In this document: in pieces, positions 16,990-26,884 of the stretch
How the letters are laid out: every line of letters begins with the position of its first letter
Numbering within the stretch: position 1 is the first letter of the stretch
Assembly: GCA_963825425.1 (NCBI GenBank)
Contig: CAWGTF010000010.1
Location: 434,001-498,000, forward strand
Origin: PALSA-607 sp963825425
GTDB taxonomy: Bacteria; Actinomycetota; Actinomycetes; Acidothermales; Acidothermaceae
Reading direction: 5' to 3'
DNA length: 64,000 nucleotides
Translations under genes and position numbers: made by a program
Notes under the pieces: generated by a model
The model's input: the letters and a program-made list of their open reading frames with translations, nothing else
What the model was told of the DNA's origin: nothing
Databases searched by the model: none

Positions 16990-18105
16990 TCAGGCTAGGA
17001 CCTCTTCGAGCGTCCTGAGCGCAAGGCCGTGCGCTTGCGCGACGGGCGCGCTGACGACGGCTCCGTCGTGAGCGTTCACGCCGAGAGCCAATGCCGGATC
17101 GACCCGGCAGGCATCGCGCCAGCCCAGATTGGCGATCGCCAACGCGTACGGCAGGGTGACGTTGGTCAGTGCATACGTCGACGTGTGCGGAACCGCCCCC
17201 GGCATGTTCGCCACGCAGTAGAACAGCGTGTCGTAGACGCGATACGTCGGCGCGTCGTGAGTTGTGGGCCGCGACGACTCGAAACAACCGCCCTGATCGA
17301 TGGCGATGTCGACCAGGACCGCACCTGGCTTCATCCGTGCCACGAGCTCGTCGCGAATCAGCTTCGGTGCCTTCGCCCCGACGACGAGAACCGCCCCGAT
17401 GACGAGATCGGCGTCGATACAGGCCTTCTCGATCTCGTAGGAGTTCGAGGCGACGGTCTGCAGATGACCCTGGTAAATCCGGTCGGCTTGGCGAAGCCGC
17501 TCGATGTTGTTGTCGAGCACCAAAACCTCCGCCTGCATGCCGAGTGAGATGGCAGCCGCGTTCATGCCAGCCACACCCGCGCCGAGCACCACGACCTTGG
17601 CGGCGTAGACGCCGGATACCCCGCCCATGAGAATGCCCCGGCCGCCAGCTTCGCGTTCGAGGCAACGCGCGCCGACCTGCGGTGCCATGCGCCCGGCCAC
17701 CTCCGACATGGGCGCGAGCAGCGGTAGCGAGCGGTCAGCCAGCTGCACTGTCTCGTAGGCGATCGCGGTGGTGCCAGAAGCAAGCAACGCATCGGTGCAC
17801 GGGCGGGACGCCGCGAGGTGCAGGTAGGTGAAGAGCACCTGGCCTTTGCGCATCCGGTGGTATTCCTGCTCGATCGGTTCCTTGACCTTCAACACCAGGT
17901 CAGCGTTGCCCCAGACTTCGTCGGCAGTCGCGAGAATCCCAGCACCTGCGGCGACGAAGTCTTCGTCGGGAATCGATGAGCCAACGCCCGCGGACTGTTC
18001 CACGACCACCTGGTGGCCGTTTCGCACCAGCTCGTGCACACCCGCAGGGGTGATCGCAACGCGGTACTCGTGATTCTTGACTTCGCTTGGCACGCCGATC
18101 TTCAC
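16990..18105 (-). CDS. ald: Alanine dehydrogenase
   Basis: The 371-residue product reads MKIGVPSEVKNHEYRVAITP at the start. Further motifs are VVVEQSAGVGSSIPDEDF, the catalytic-region KVKEP, and the Rossmann motif VVVLGAGVAGMNAAAISLGM. It interconverts alanine and pyruvate with NAD. The coding frame is intact. It ends 4 bases before xerD. Confidence 0.93.
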   Translation of the reverse strand: MKIGVPSEVKNHEYRVAITPAGVHELVRNGHQVVVEQSAGVGSSIPDEDFVAAGAGILATADEVWGNADLVLKVKEPIEQEYHRMRKGQVLFTYLHLAASRPCTDALLASGTTAIAYETVQLADRSLPLLAPMSEVAGRMAPQVGARCLEREAGGRGILMGGVSGVYAAKVVVLGAGVAGMNAAAISLGMQAEVLVLDNNIERLRQADRIYQGHLQTVASNSYEIEKACIDADLVIGAVLVVGAKAPKLIRDELVARMKPGAVLVDIAIDQGGCFESSRPTTHDAPTYRVYDTLFYCVANMPGAVPHTSTYALTNVTLPYALAIANLGWRDACRVDPALALGVNAHDGAVVSAPVAQAHGLALRTLEEVLA

Positions 18106-18240
18106 GGCTCGGTACCTTCCGGGTCGACCGGCGAGCGGCTTCGTTGACGCCCGATCGGTGGCGCGGGATCACCGTCGCCAGCAGGAGTCTATGGCTCGCT
18201 GCTGCCCGCGGCAGCGAGCGCCGCTACCCCTTTGCCCTCG
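18106..18240. other. Intergenic gap
   Basis: Between ald and the restored end of the Nudix gene. It probably contains the ald promoter; no clear -10/-35 pair or hairpin was identified. Confidence 0.3.
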
Positions 18241-18895
18241 TTAACTCGGGAGTGCGCCGCCGCGAAACCACGGCGCTCCGACTGGCCTCGTTGAGGCGTC
18301 CCGATCGACCAATACCCGCGTCACCGCGAGAATCCCCATCACACACAGCGGGCTATGCAGTTCGCCAGAAAACAGGCCCGCGCGGGCCGCGCGCGAGCGG
18401 TACCCATCGGGTGATCATCCCACGTTCCTCGGCCTCGCCGACGAATCGTTCGGCCTCGGTCACTGGAGTCAGATCCTGCGCCAAGAAGAGCCGGACCGAC
18501 TCATTGGAGCCGCCCGCCGACATGAAGACGTCAAGCAACACAGACCACGAGGAAGCGCGATAGCCGGCCTCCTCAAACAACTCGCGCTGGGCGGCAAGAA
18601 GTGGGTCTTCGCCCGCAACGTCGAGCAGTCCGGCGGGCGGCTCCCAGAGCATGGCCGAAACAGGGTGACGGTACTGCTGCAGCAGGAGAACCTGTAGGTC
18701 GTCGTCCACCGCGATGATGCCCACAGCGCCCGGGTGCACCAGCACGTCTCGCTCGACCTGCTGGCCGTCGCCGAGATCGACGACATCGGTGCGGACATCC
18801 CATACCCGGCCTTGGAATCGCTGCGTCGAACGCACGACATGACGATCGACGATCGCGTCTGCTATTGGTGGATCGTCAGCGGCGATGTCGGTCAT
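18241..18895 (-). CDS. Nudix hydrolase, ADP-ribose pyrophosphatase type, frame broken near the end
   Basis: The Nudix box EPPAGLLDVAGEDPLLAAQ-RELFEEAGY lies at residues about 85–112, preceded by VLLLQQYRHPV, as in ADP-ribose pyrophosphatases. The frame stops early at 18353 after TRWVPLARG. In the next frame the family ending continues (ARAGLFSGELHSPLCVMGI…GAPWF) to TAA at 18241. A one-base slip in the CGCGCGC run near 18395 explains this. The start overlaps the pyrG stop by 4 bases. Confidence 0.82.
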
Positions 18896-20610
18896 GCAGT
18901 GCCGACGGGCTGTGCACGCAAGTCAACCGGCGACTCGCCGCCCGCGCGCGCAAGCGCAGCAGCGACGAGGCCACGAAAGAGCGGGTGCGGGCGGGCTGGC
19001 CGCGACCGAAGCTCTGGATGTGCCTGCGTGGCAACAAAATACGGATGGACGGCGCGAGGTAGCTCGACGAACTCGACGAGCCGACCATCAGGCGACGTTC
19101 CTGAGATGACTAGTCCGGCCGCTTCAAGCTGCGCGCGGTAGGCGTTGTTCACCTCGTAGCGGTGTCGATGGCGCTCATTGACTCGCGCCTCGCCGTACAT
19201 CTCACGAACGATGGAGCCCGCGAGCAGGTCGGCCGGATACAGTCCGAGCCGCATTGTGCCGCCCATGTCGCGCTCGCCAGCGATGACGTCGCGCTGGTCG
19301 GCCATCGTCGCGATGACCGGATGGGGCGTTGTGGCATCGAACTCGGTGGAGTTCGCATCGGCCAGACCCGCGACATTTCGCGCCGACTCGATGACGAGGC
19401 ACTGCAGGCCAAGACACAATCCCAGCGTAGGCAGCAGCTGCTCGCGCGCGTACTGAACAGCGCCCAGCTTGCCTTCGATCCCCCGCACCCCGAAGCCACC
19501 GGGAATGACGACGCCGTCGACCCCGAGCAACGCCTTCGCTGCACCTTCCGGTGTCGAGCAGTCGTCAGACGTTACCCATCGGATATTTACCCTCGCATCG
19601 TTCGCAAATCCACCTGCGCGCAATGCCTCAGTCACGGAGAGATAGGCATCGGGCAGGTCGATGTACTTACCAACAAGTGCGATCGTCACCTCGTGTGCCG
19701 GGTGGTGCACGCGACGCAAGAGGTCGTCCCACGCGGTCCAGTCAACATCGCGAAACGGCAGACCAAGTCGACGAACGACATACGCGTCGAGACCCTCTGA
19801 GTGCAACACCTTCGGAATGTCGTAGATGCTCAGTGCGTCGACTGCCGCGATGACGGCTTCCTCATCGACGTCGCACATGAGACTGATCTTGCGTTTGACG
19901 CTCTGCGGGATCGGCCGATCAGCTCGGCACACCACGGCGTCCGGCTGGATACCGACCTGGCGCAGCGCTGCGACCGAGTGTTGCGTCGGCTTCGTCTTTA
20001 GTTCACCGCTCGGGCCGATGTAGGGAACCAGCGACACGTGCAGGAAGAACACGTTGTCACGACCGACTTCGTGTCGCACCTGCCGCGCCGCCTCGAGGAA
20101 CGGCAGCGACTCGATGTCGCCAACGGTGCCGCCAACTTCGGTGATGACGATGTCGACGTCGGGGCCGCTCATCTGGCGGATCCGGGACTTGATCTCGTTC
20201 GTGATGTGCGGAATCACCTGGACGGTGTCGCCCAGGTATTCGCCCCGTCGCTCTTTCGCAATCACCGTCGAGTAGATCTGACCCGTGGTGACGTTCGCCG
20301 ACCCGTGCAGGTCGGTGTCGAGGAACCGTTCGTAGTGTCCGATGTCGAGATCGGTTTCGGCTCCGTCGTCGGTGACGAACACCTCGCCGTGCTGGAACGG
20401 ATTCATCGTGCCTGGGTCGACGTTCAGATACGGGTCGAGTTTTTGCATCGTCACCCGAAGCCCGCGCGCTTTCAGCAGGTTACCGAGGCTGGATGCCGTG
20501 AGGCCCTTGCCCAGCGACGAGGCGACGCCGCCGGTGACGAACACGTGCCTGGTCTGCTGCGGCGTTGCCAATTCATGACTCCCGTGGTCTCTGGCAGGTG
20601 CACTGCCCAC
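18892..20610 (-). CDS. pyrG: CTP synthase
   Basis: The synthetase half contains HVFVTGGVASSLGKGLTASS, QKLDPYLNVDPGTMNP and EVGGTVGDIESLPFLEA. The glutamine amidotransferase half contains IPGGFGVRG, the nucleophile cysteine in LGLCLGLQ and the His/Glu pair near HPELRSRP. It makes CTP from UTP using glutamine. The 572-residue frame is intact. It precedes the Nudix gene and follows the SteA–SteB gene in the operon. Confidence 0.95.
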   Translation of the reverse strand: MGSAPARDHGSHELATPQQTRHVFVTGGVASSLGKGLTASSLGNLLKARGLRVTMQKLDPYLNVDPGTMNPFQHGEVFVTDDGAETDLDIGHYERFLDTDLHGSANVTTGQIYSTVIAKERRGEYLGDTVQVIPHITNEIKSRIRQMSGPDVDIVITEVGGTVGDIESLPFLEAARQVRHEVGRDNVFFLHVSLVPYIGPSGELKTKPTQHSVAALRQVGIQPDAVVCRADRPIPQSVKRKISLMCDVDEEAVIAAVDALSIYDIPKVLHSEGLDAYVVRRLGLPFRDVDWTAWDDLLRRVHHPAHEVTIALVGKYIDLPDAYLSVTEALRAGGFANDARVNIRWVTSDDCSTPEGAAKALLGVDGVVIPGGFGVRGIEGKLGAVQYAREQLLPTLGLCLGLQCLVIESARNVAGLADANSTEFDATTPHPVIATMADQRDVIAGERDMGGTMRLGLYPADLLAGSIVREMYGEARVNERHRHRYEVNNAYRAQLEAAGLVISGTSPDGRLVEFVELPRAVHPYFVATQAHPELRSRPARPHPLFRGLVAAALARAGGESPVDLRAQPVGTA

Positions 20611-20629
20611 GGGCTCTCAGGGTAACAGC

Positions 20630-22660
20630 TTAAGACGGTGGCGGGGCGGGCAGCAGGGCCCGCGCGCCGGGACCGCTGCCATAGTGACCGACCGCCGCGA
20701 GGCTTCCCGGCTGGGCCTGCTCGGCCTGCAAGGCCATGATCACCGCGACGCTGCCAGCTGGCCGGTCGGCGTCGTCGACCGTGCTCACAGCCGCGGCGCC
20801 GGCACTCGAGGTACTGGCCGTTGCGCTACCAGCCGGTGCGCCGGCCCGCAGTGCGGCTACTAGCCCGCCGTCGGCAGCAGACCCGCTGGCGCCTGCAACA
20901 ACCGTGGTGCCTCCCGCAGCGGGGAACGCGGCGACCAGCGAGACGAGTGCGGCGCGGGACGCCGTCGCGGAAGCGGTCGGGCTGGCCGACGGCGACGGTG
21001 GGGTGGGCGCGACAATGACAGCGAGCCGGGCGTGTTGCGTCGGCTCCTTCGCCAGCGAAATGAACCCGCCCTGGGCCAAGCCTGCGAGAGCCTCGGTACT
21101 GGCCGCGTCAAGGGCACCGGTCGACGACGAACCGGTTGGAGGCTGCCCAACGAGCGCACTCGCGAGCAGCGCCGACGCTTGAGCGGCGACATTCGCACCG
21201 CGAGTGCTCGCCCCCAAAGAGGTCGTCAGCTCACCGAGATTCGTGACTTGGGCCGGATCGACGAAGCTCGGGAGCACATCGATGACCCCGGTCACCGTGG
21301 CGCCGGCGTCGGCCAGACCCTTCAGGGTGGCATCAAGCACGCTCTTCGGGGCGTTGGGCGCGACGACCACGACAACCGGCTCGCCACTGAGCCGACCCGC
21401 GACTGCGAGCGGTTCGACCGCCTGCGCGAATCCGCCGGCGGCATCGACCTGGATCTGCAACGCGGCACCGTGCGTCTGCAGTGCCTGGACTTGCTGTTGC
21501 AGCTGGCTGGCCTGTGCTCGCTGGCTCTTCCGATCATGACTTCGGGTGAACTCCGCCGCTGCCACAACGGCGACGACAAGCAAAACCACAAACGCAACCC
21601 AGAGCACGGCGGACGTCGAAAGGCGGCTGCGATAGAGCCGGTTCACACTCTTCGCGTCAACAAGTTTGCCGCCCACCCGCAGCCGCGTCAGGAAGGTGCT
21701 CGCCATTCCGGAGCGGCCCTTGTCGAGGAACTCCACGAGGGTGGCGTGGGTGCCGGCGGTGGCGATCAGGGTGGCGCCCTTGGCATCTGCCAGCAACAGC
21801 GCGACGTCCTCGCAGGTCCCGCTCGCTGCGAATTCGACAGCGGTCAGACCGAGGTCCTGGATCCGCTCGAGGCCGGCGTCGCGGCCATCGGGGTCCGTGC
21901 GCACGACGATCTCGGCGCCGCACCGCAGGGCGCTGTCGGAGAGGGACGAAACGTCGCCGACAACGAGCGCCGGCCGGTAGCCACCCTCAAGAAGCACGTC
22001 GGCGCCAGCCTCGACGCCGATGAGCACCGGGCGGTAAGCGCGGATGTATCGCCGCAGCACGGCAAGGTCCTCGCGATGGTTGTATCCGCGCACGACGACG
22101 AGCACGTGCTTGCCGGCGAGCTCAGTCGCGATCTCCGGTACGCCCACGCCATCAAGTAGGAGGTCGCGATCTCGGCGCAGGTACTCCATCGTGTTGGCGG
22201 CGAACGCCTCGAGTTGCACCGCCAGCCCAGCACGTGCGTCGGCCATTGCCTGCTGCACCGTCTCGACCGTCTGCTGCTCCCCCGTCGCAATCACCCGGTC
22301 ACCGGCATACAAAGAGCCGTCGCAGAGCCGCACGATGTCGCCGTCGCGAACCTCCGCAAGCACGCCGGTTCCTACGCCGTCGAGCAGTGGAATGCCGTTA
22401 GCTACCAGGATTTCCGGCCCAAGGTTGGGATAGCGGCCGCTAATACTCGTTGCGGCGTTCACGACAGCGGCGACTCCGCACTCAACGAGCGACTCCGCCG
22501 CAAGGCGATCGATATCGACATGGTCGATGATGGCGATGTCGCCAGGGCGCAGCCGCTTGACGAGCTGACGCGTCCGCCGGTCGACCCTGGCCATGGCGAC
22601 AATGCCCGGCAGCACGGGCCGCCGAGTACGCCAAGGAGTCGCGAGTCTCACCCGGCCCAT
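20630..22660 (-). CDS. Fusion of SteA (cytokinetic ring) and SteB/MctB-type copper-transport-family domains
   Basis: ATG 22660 opens a single 676-residue frame. Residues about 1–345 are SteA-like (PVLPGIVAMARVDRRTRQL, RLRPGDIAIIDHVDIDRLA, VNAATSISGRYPNLG, LIGVEAGADVLLEGGY). Its usual C-terminal membrane helix (AVLWVAFVVLLVVAVVAAAE, about 351–370) leads straight into a coiled coil (QASQLQQQVQALQTHGAALQ). A MctB/SteB domain follows (AVAGRLSGEPVVVVVAPNAP…), with an Ala/Ser/Thr-rich end. In most actinobacteria these are two adjacent genes, SteB having its own N-terminal helix. Here one helix appears to serve both: SteA inside, SteB outside. SteA and SteB act together in daughter-cell separation in Corynebacterium. 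The frame shows no sign of interruption. Confidence 0.8.
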   Translation of the reverse strand: MGRVRLATPWRTRRPVLPGIVAMARVDRRTRQLVKRLRPGDIAIIDHVDIDRLAAESLVECGVAAVVNAATSISGRYPNLGPEILVANGIPLLDGVGTGVLAEVRDGDIVRLCDGSLYAGDRVIATGEQQTVETVQQAMADARAGLAVQLEAFAANTMEYLRRDRDLLLDGVGVPEIATELAGKHVLVVVRGYNHREDLAVLRRYIRAYRPVLIGVEAGADVLLEGGYRPALVVGDVSSLSDSALRCGAEIVVRTDPDGRDAGLERIQDLGLTAVEFAASGTCEDVALLLADAKGATLIATAGTHATLVEFLDKGRSGMASTFLTRLRVGGKLVDAKSVNRLYRSRLSTSAVLWVAFVVLLVVAVVAAAEFTRSHDRKSQRAQASQLQQQVQALQTHGAALQIQVDAAGGFAQAVEPLAVAGRLSGEPVVVVVAPNAPKSVLDATLKGLADAGATVTGVIDVLPSFVDPAQVTNLGELTTSLGASTRGANVAAQASALLASALVGQPPTGSSSTGALDAASTEALAGLAQGGFISLAKEPTQHARLAVIVAPTPPSPSASPTASATASRAALVSLVAAFPAAGGTTVVAGASGSAADGGLVAALRAGAPAGSATASTSSAGAAAVSTVDDADRPAGSVAVIMALQAEQAQPGSLAAVGHYGSGPGARALLPAPPPS

Positions 22661-22715
22661 CGTGGCACGCCGTGACGGCGTGGCCGGGTTAACCGCGCCG
22701 AGCCGATGCCACCGC

Positions 22716-24425
22716 CTAGAGGTCTTCCTTGAACCCCGACGCCGCCGCGAGCAGCTCACCGGCGTGGCCTTGCGCCAGTGACGATCCCTCGAGACCGGCC
22801 AGCATCCGGGACAGCTCGTTGACTCTGCCTGTCTCGTCGAGAGCCACCACGCCACTACGGGTCACCACGCCGTCGTCCGACTTCACCACCATGAGGTGGC
22901 GATCCGCGAACGCCGCGACCTGTGGCAGGTGCGTAACGACGATGACCTGGGCGACCCGAGCAAGGCGAGCCAACCGGCGTCCGACCTCGACTGCCGCCCT
23001 ACCGCCGACACCGGCATCAACCTCGTCGAACACGAACGTCGGGACCGGATCCGCGCCCGCGAAGACAACCTCGACGGCGAGCATGACGCGTGACAGCTCA
23101 CCGCCGCTGGCTCCCTTCGCCAGTGGCCGCGGCGGCGCACCTGGATGCGGCGCTAACAACACCTCGACGTCGTCCGCACCTTGCGCGCCGTAGTCGGTGC
23201 CCGTGCGAACATCGACGGTCACGACGGCGTGCGGCATGGCGAGATCGCGTAGCTCCGCCGTCACCGACTCAGCAAAGCGCTCAGCTGCCTTGGTCCGCGC
23301 GGCAGTGAGCTCGCCGGCCTGGGACACCACCGCTTCGCGCAGGCGGCCCGATTCGATCGCGAGTTCCGCGAGTCGGCTGTCGTCGCTGTCGAGTTCGGCC
23401 AGCCGAATGCCCGCATCGCTAGCCCACGCGATTACTGCGTCGACGCCCCCTCCCGCTGTTGCGTACTTGCGCACCAGACCGGCCAATACGGACTGCCGTT
23501 CTTGGGCCGCGGCCAGCCGGCCCGGATCGGCCTCGATGTCGTCGGCGTACGCAGCAAGATCGGTGGCAACGTCTGACAGCAGATAGCCGGCCTCTGCGAG
23601 CCGGTCAGCCATGAGCTTCAGTGCCGGATCGTGTTCGGCAACCCGCTCCAATCCGGCTCTGGCACCCGCGACGAGTCCGACCGCGTCAGGGATGTCGTCG
23701 CCCGCCGGATCACCGAGCAACCCCCCGTGGGCGGACGCTGCAGCGCTGCGAAGCAGGTCAGCATGCGTGAGTCGCGCGACCTCCGATGCGAGCACGACAT
23801 CCTCTGCCGACTGCGGCGCAGCAGCTTCGATCTCGGCAAGACCGAAGCGCAGTACGTCCGCCTCGCGTGCACGATCACGCGCACGGGCGGTGAGTTCCGT
23901 CAAAGTTGTCTCGACATCGAGATACCTGCGGTACACGTCCTGATAGGCGCCGAGGGTATGCGCGACGTCATCCCCGCCGAACCGGTCGATCGCGTCGCGC
24001 TGCCGGGCGGGCGCGCGGAGCCGCAGTTGATCTGTCTGACCGTGCACGGCGATGAGCTCGTCAGCCAGCTCGGCCAGCGTGCCGACCGGAACCGAACGCC
24101 CGCCGACCTGCGCGCGCGAGCGACCATCGGCACCGACGACCCGGCTCAGCAGCAGCGCGTCGTCATCAAGGTCGCCGCCCAGCTCGTCGACCATCTCCGC
24201 AACACGCCCAGGGACCGCGCGCAACCGCCCGTCAACGGCTGCCCGAGGTGATCCGACACGCACCAGGCCGGCGTCACCGCGGCCACCGAATAGCAGGCCG
24301 AGACCGCTGACCACCATCGTCTTGCCGGCGCCGGTCTCACCGGTGACCACGGTCAGCCCGGGCGACAGGTCGAGCACGGCGTCGTCGATGACGCCGAGTC
24401 CGCTGATCCGCAGCTCTTCGAGCAC
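22716..24425 (-). CDS. recN: DNA repair protein RecN
   Basis: This SMC-like ATPase has the N-terminal Walker A VVTGETGAGKTMVVSGLGLL, central coiled-coil arms and the C-terminal ABC signature AKGASGGELSRVMLA. The Walker B is TFVFDEVDAGVGGRAA and the H-loop VTHLPQVAAFAD. It acts in double-strand-break repair. The 569-residue frame is intact. It ends 55 bases before the SteA–SteB start and begins 10 bases after nadK, so the genes are probably co-transcribed. Confidence 0.95.
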   Translation of the reverse strand: MLEELRISGLGVIDDAVLDLSPGLTVVTGETGAGKTMVVSGLGLLFGGRGDAGLVRVGSPRAAVDGRLRAVPGRVAEMVDELGGDLDDDALLLSRVVGADGRSRAQVGGRSVPVGTLAELADELIAVHGQTDQLRLRAPARQRDAIDRFGGDDVAHTLGAYQDVYRRYLDVETTLTELTARARDRAREADVLRFGLAEIEAAAPQSAEDVVLASEVARLTHADLLRSAAASAHGGLLGDPAGDDIPDAVGLVAGARAGLERVAEHDPALKLMADRLAEAGYLLSDVATDLAAYADDIEADPGRLAAAQERQSVLAGLVRKYATAGGGVDAVIAWASDAGIRLAELDSDDSRLAELAIESGRLREAVVSQAGELTAARTKAAERFAESVTAELRDLAMPHAVVTVDVRTGTDYGAQGADDVEVLLAPHPGAPPRPLAKGASGGELSRVMLAVEVVFAGADPVPTFVFDEVDAGVGGRAAVEVGRRLARLARVAQVIVVTHLPQVAAFADRHLMVVKSDDGVVTRSGVVALDETGRVNELSRMLAGLEGSSLAQGHAGELLAAASGFKEDL

Positions 24426-24434
24426 GGTCGGATG

Positions 24435-25331
24435 CTAGTCGGGCGGGCGGACGGCGCCGCGCCATCCACGCACAGGAAGTCCGAACTTGGCCACCAAACG
24501 GTCGGTGAACGGGCGTTCGTGCAGCCTGGCCAGCTTGAGCCGACGCTCGCTCCCACGGGTCTGCACCCTGGCCCCCGGCGCAAGCTTGGTCCCGCGCCGG
24601 CCGTCACACCAGACGACCCCCACGTGCTCGAGTCCGAGAACCTCGACCGCGAGGGTCGACTTCGGGGTCACGACAACGGGCCGTGAGAACAACGCATGCG
24701 CATTGAGCGGGACGACGAGAAGCGCCTCCACCTCTGGCCACAGGATCGGGCCGCCGGCGGAGAACGCGTACGCCGTCGAGCCCGTCGCCGTCGCCATCAC
24801 AACGCCATCACAACCGAACTGCGACAACGGCCGCCCGTCGACCTCGACGACGACGTCCATCATGCGTTCCTGATCCGACTTCTCGACGGAAGCCTCGTTC
24901 AATGCCCAGTTCTGCCAGACCACCGCGCCGTCAACGGTGACCTCGACGTCTAGCGTGAGCCGCTCCTCAACCTTGTACTCGCGGTCGGCAATCTGCTGCA
25001 CGGTCCTGGCCAGGTCGGCGGGCTCGGCCTCAGCAAGAAAGCCGATGTGGCCAAGGTTGATGCCGAGCAGCGGAACCTCAGCCTCGCGAGCCACTTCCGC
25101 TGCGCGCAGGAGAGTGCCGTCGCCACCGAGCACGATTACCGCTTCGGCGCCGCGCGCGCCGTCCGGTGCGCTTGGCACCACAGCAGCGCCGGCGATAGCG
25201 AGATCACCGGCTTCGCTCTCAAGAACGCGGACGTCGATCGCGGCCTCGCCCAGGAAGCGGGCGACTTCGCGGGCAGCGGCTACTGCCTCGGCGCGGCCGG
25301 TGTGGCACACGAGCAACACGCTTCTGCTCAC
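24435..25331 (-). CDS. nadK: NAD kinase
   Basis: The catalytic GGDGT motif is in AEAVIVLGGDGTLLRAAE (residues about 60–77), with the supporting NE motif in WALNEASVEKSD and the Gly-rich DGVVMATATGSTAYAFSAGG. It makes NADP from NAD and ATP or polyphosphate. The 298-residue frame is intact. The start overlaps the tlyA stop by 4 bases. Confidence 0.95.
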   Translation of the reverse strand: MSRSVLLVCHTGRAEAVAAAREVARFLGEAAIDVRVLESEAGDLAIAGAAVVPSAPDGARGAEAVIVLGGDGTLLRAAEVAREAEVPLLGINLGHIGFLAEAEPADLARTVQQIADREYKVEERLTLDVEVTVDGAVVWQNWALNEASVEKSDQERMMDVVVEVDGRPLSQFGCDGVVMATATGSTAYAFSAGGPILWPEVEALLVVPLNAHALFSRPVVVTPKSTLAVEVLGLEHVGVVWCDGRRGTKLAPGARVQTRGSERRLKLARLHERPFTDRLVAKFGLPVRGWRGAVRPPD

Positions 25332-26134
25332 GAAGGTCCTTCCGCGATGGCACGGGCGAGATCACTATCGTCCAGCGGCGGCGCTCCGGCACGCAGCCAC
25401 AAGAAGTACTCCACGTTCCCGGCCGGACCTGGCAGCGGGCTCGCAACAACGCCGCGGACGCCGAGACCAAGCACAGCGGCGGCGCGGGCAACGCTGGCGA
25501 CCGCAGCTGCGCGCACCTGCGGGTCACGCACGACCCCACCAGAGCCGACCTTCTCGCGGCCGGCCTCGAATTGGGGCTTCACCATCAAGACCAGATCAGC
25601 GTCCGATGCGGCCACCAGGACCAGGGCCGGCAAAACCACCGTTAGTGAGATGAACGACAGGTCCGCAACAACTAGGTCAACGGGCGCGCCGATAGAGGCC
25701 GCCGTGAGGTCACGCACGTTCGTGCGATCGACGACTTCGATCCGCTCGTCGGTCCGCAAAGACCACGCCAGTTGCCCGTAGCCGACATCGACCGCGACCA
25801 CCGTGTGGGCGCCGGCCCGCAGCAGGACGTCGGTGAATCCGCCGGTGGATGCGCCTGCGTCGAGGCACCGCCGACCGGAGACTTGTAGCCCGAGCGGTTC
25901 GAATGCCGACAAGGCACCCGCCAACTTCGCGCCGCCGCGCGACACGTACGCCGGCTGGGCGTCGTCCGATATGACGCGCAGCGGCTCGTCGGGCCCGATG
26001 GCAGTCGCAACCTTCGTGGCCACCTGCCCCCCAATCGTCACGCGGCCGGCGACGACGAGCTCAGCCGCCTGACCGCGCGAGCGCGCCAGGCCACGCCGCA
26101 CCAACTCGGCGTCCAACCGCGCCCGTCTGACCAC
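25328..26134 (-). CDS. tlyA: TlyA-family rRNA 2'-O-methyltransferase
   Basis: An S4 RNA-binding domain (RLDAELVRRGLARSRGQAAE) is followed by an FtsJ-like methyltransferase. Its SAM motif is CLDAGASTGGFTDVLLRAGA; VADLSFISLTVVLPAL and the catalytic Lys region LVLMVKPQFEAGREKVG follow. The family methylates 16S and 23S rRNA and determines capreomycin sensitivity in mycobacteria. The frame is intact at 268 residues. Confidence 0.93.
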   Translation of the reverse strand: MVRRARLDAELVRRGLARSRGQAAELVVAGRVTIGGQVATKVATAIGPDEPLRVISDDAQPAYVSRGGAKLAGALSAFEPLGLQVSGRRCLDAGASTGGFTDVLLRAGAHTVVAVDVGYGQLAWSLRTDERIEVVDRTNVRDLTAASIGAPVDLVVADLSFISLTVVLPALVLVAASDADLVLMVKPQFEAGREKVGSGGVVRDPQVRAAAVASVARAAAVLGLGVRGVVASPLPGPAGNVEYFLWLRAGAPPLDDSDLARAIAEGPS

Positions 26135-26155
26135 TGAGTCGAATCCTGCCGCGGC

Positions 26156-26446
26156 TTAGGAGCCGTCGAGATCGGCGAGCGCGTCCTGGAGTTGACGATG
26201 CAGGCCCTCGTAGACCGCGACGTGCTCGCCAGTCGGGAGCTCATCGAGCCGGGCGAGTTCCTCGATCGCTGCGTCCACGCTCGACACGCCCGTCGACTCT
26301 GGACGCATCCACGCCGCAGCCTCGGGCGCGTCGACCCCGATGACGATCATTCCGTCCTTGCCATCGGCGTCGTCTCGGAAGTCGTCGTCGAAGTTGTCGT
26401 CGACGCTGCTGGAGTCGTCGAAGTTGTCATCCACGTTGTCATCCAC
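26156..26446 (-). CDS. Small acidic actinobacterial protein between tlyA and the SCP2-like gene
   Basis: The conserved C-terminal part reads SSVDAAIEELARLDELPTG and AVYEGLHRQLQDALADLDG, a helical motif I know from short uncharacterised proteins upstream of tlyA in many actinobacteria. The N-terminus is Asp-rich and repetitive (VDDNVDDNFDD). A GTG at 26446 is used here. A TTG at 26509 or the ATG of GMIVIGVDAP would also be possible, so the start is uncertain. It diverges from the SCP2-like gene. Confidence 0.6.
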   Translation of the reverse strand: MDDNVDDNFDDSSSVDDNFDDDFRDDADGKDGMIVIGVDAPEAAAWMRPESTGVSSVDAAIEELARLDELPTGEHVAVYEGLHRQLQDALADLDGS

Positions 26447-26530
26447 GCGACCACGGTACCGGTCGACGCGTGGCCGCTGAGGTAGCCTCGGCGCGGCTCC
26501 ATCAGCCAACCCCCGCCGGAGAGGACGCGC

Positions 26531-26863
26531 GTGGCCAGCCCCGACGAGTGCAAGGCAGCGATCGCCCAGTTGGCCTCGCGGCTGGCTGGCCCCGGCGACC
26601 GCCGTGCCGACGGTCTTGATCGCTTAGTGAGTGCCGAGGTCACCGACCTCGGCGTGATCTTTCGCGGTCATCTGCACGATGGCGTTCTCGACGACATTAC
26701 GACAGATGACGGACCGCCCGCGCAGATCCGGCTAGTCCTCAGCAGCGATGATCTGGTGCTGCTCGCCGTGGGCGAGTTGTCGCTGGGGTCGGCCTGGCTG
26801 TCGGGCCGGGTGAAGCTGCAAGCCTCACTGACCGACATGCTGCGACTGCGAGCCATGATCTGA
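26531..26863 (+). CDS. SCP2 sterol-binding-like small protein
   Basis: The 110-residue product (GTG start with GGAGAGG 6 bases upstream) has the SCP2-like layout. AVGELSLGSAWLSGRVKLQA is the conserved hydrophobic strand-helix region near the C-terminus. Such proteins bind lipids or act as subunits in uncharacterised actinobacterial complexes. One of the few plus-strand genes, in the conserved tlyA neighbourhood. Confidence 0.7.
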   Translation: MASPDECKAAIAQLASRLAGPGDRRADGLDRLVSAEVTDLGVIFRGHLHDGVLDDITTDDGPPAQIRLVLSSDDLVLLAVGELSLGSAWLSGRVKLQASLTDMLRLRAMI

Positions 26864-26884
26864 ACGGCTTCGGGGAACCGTCGG

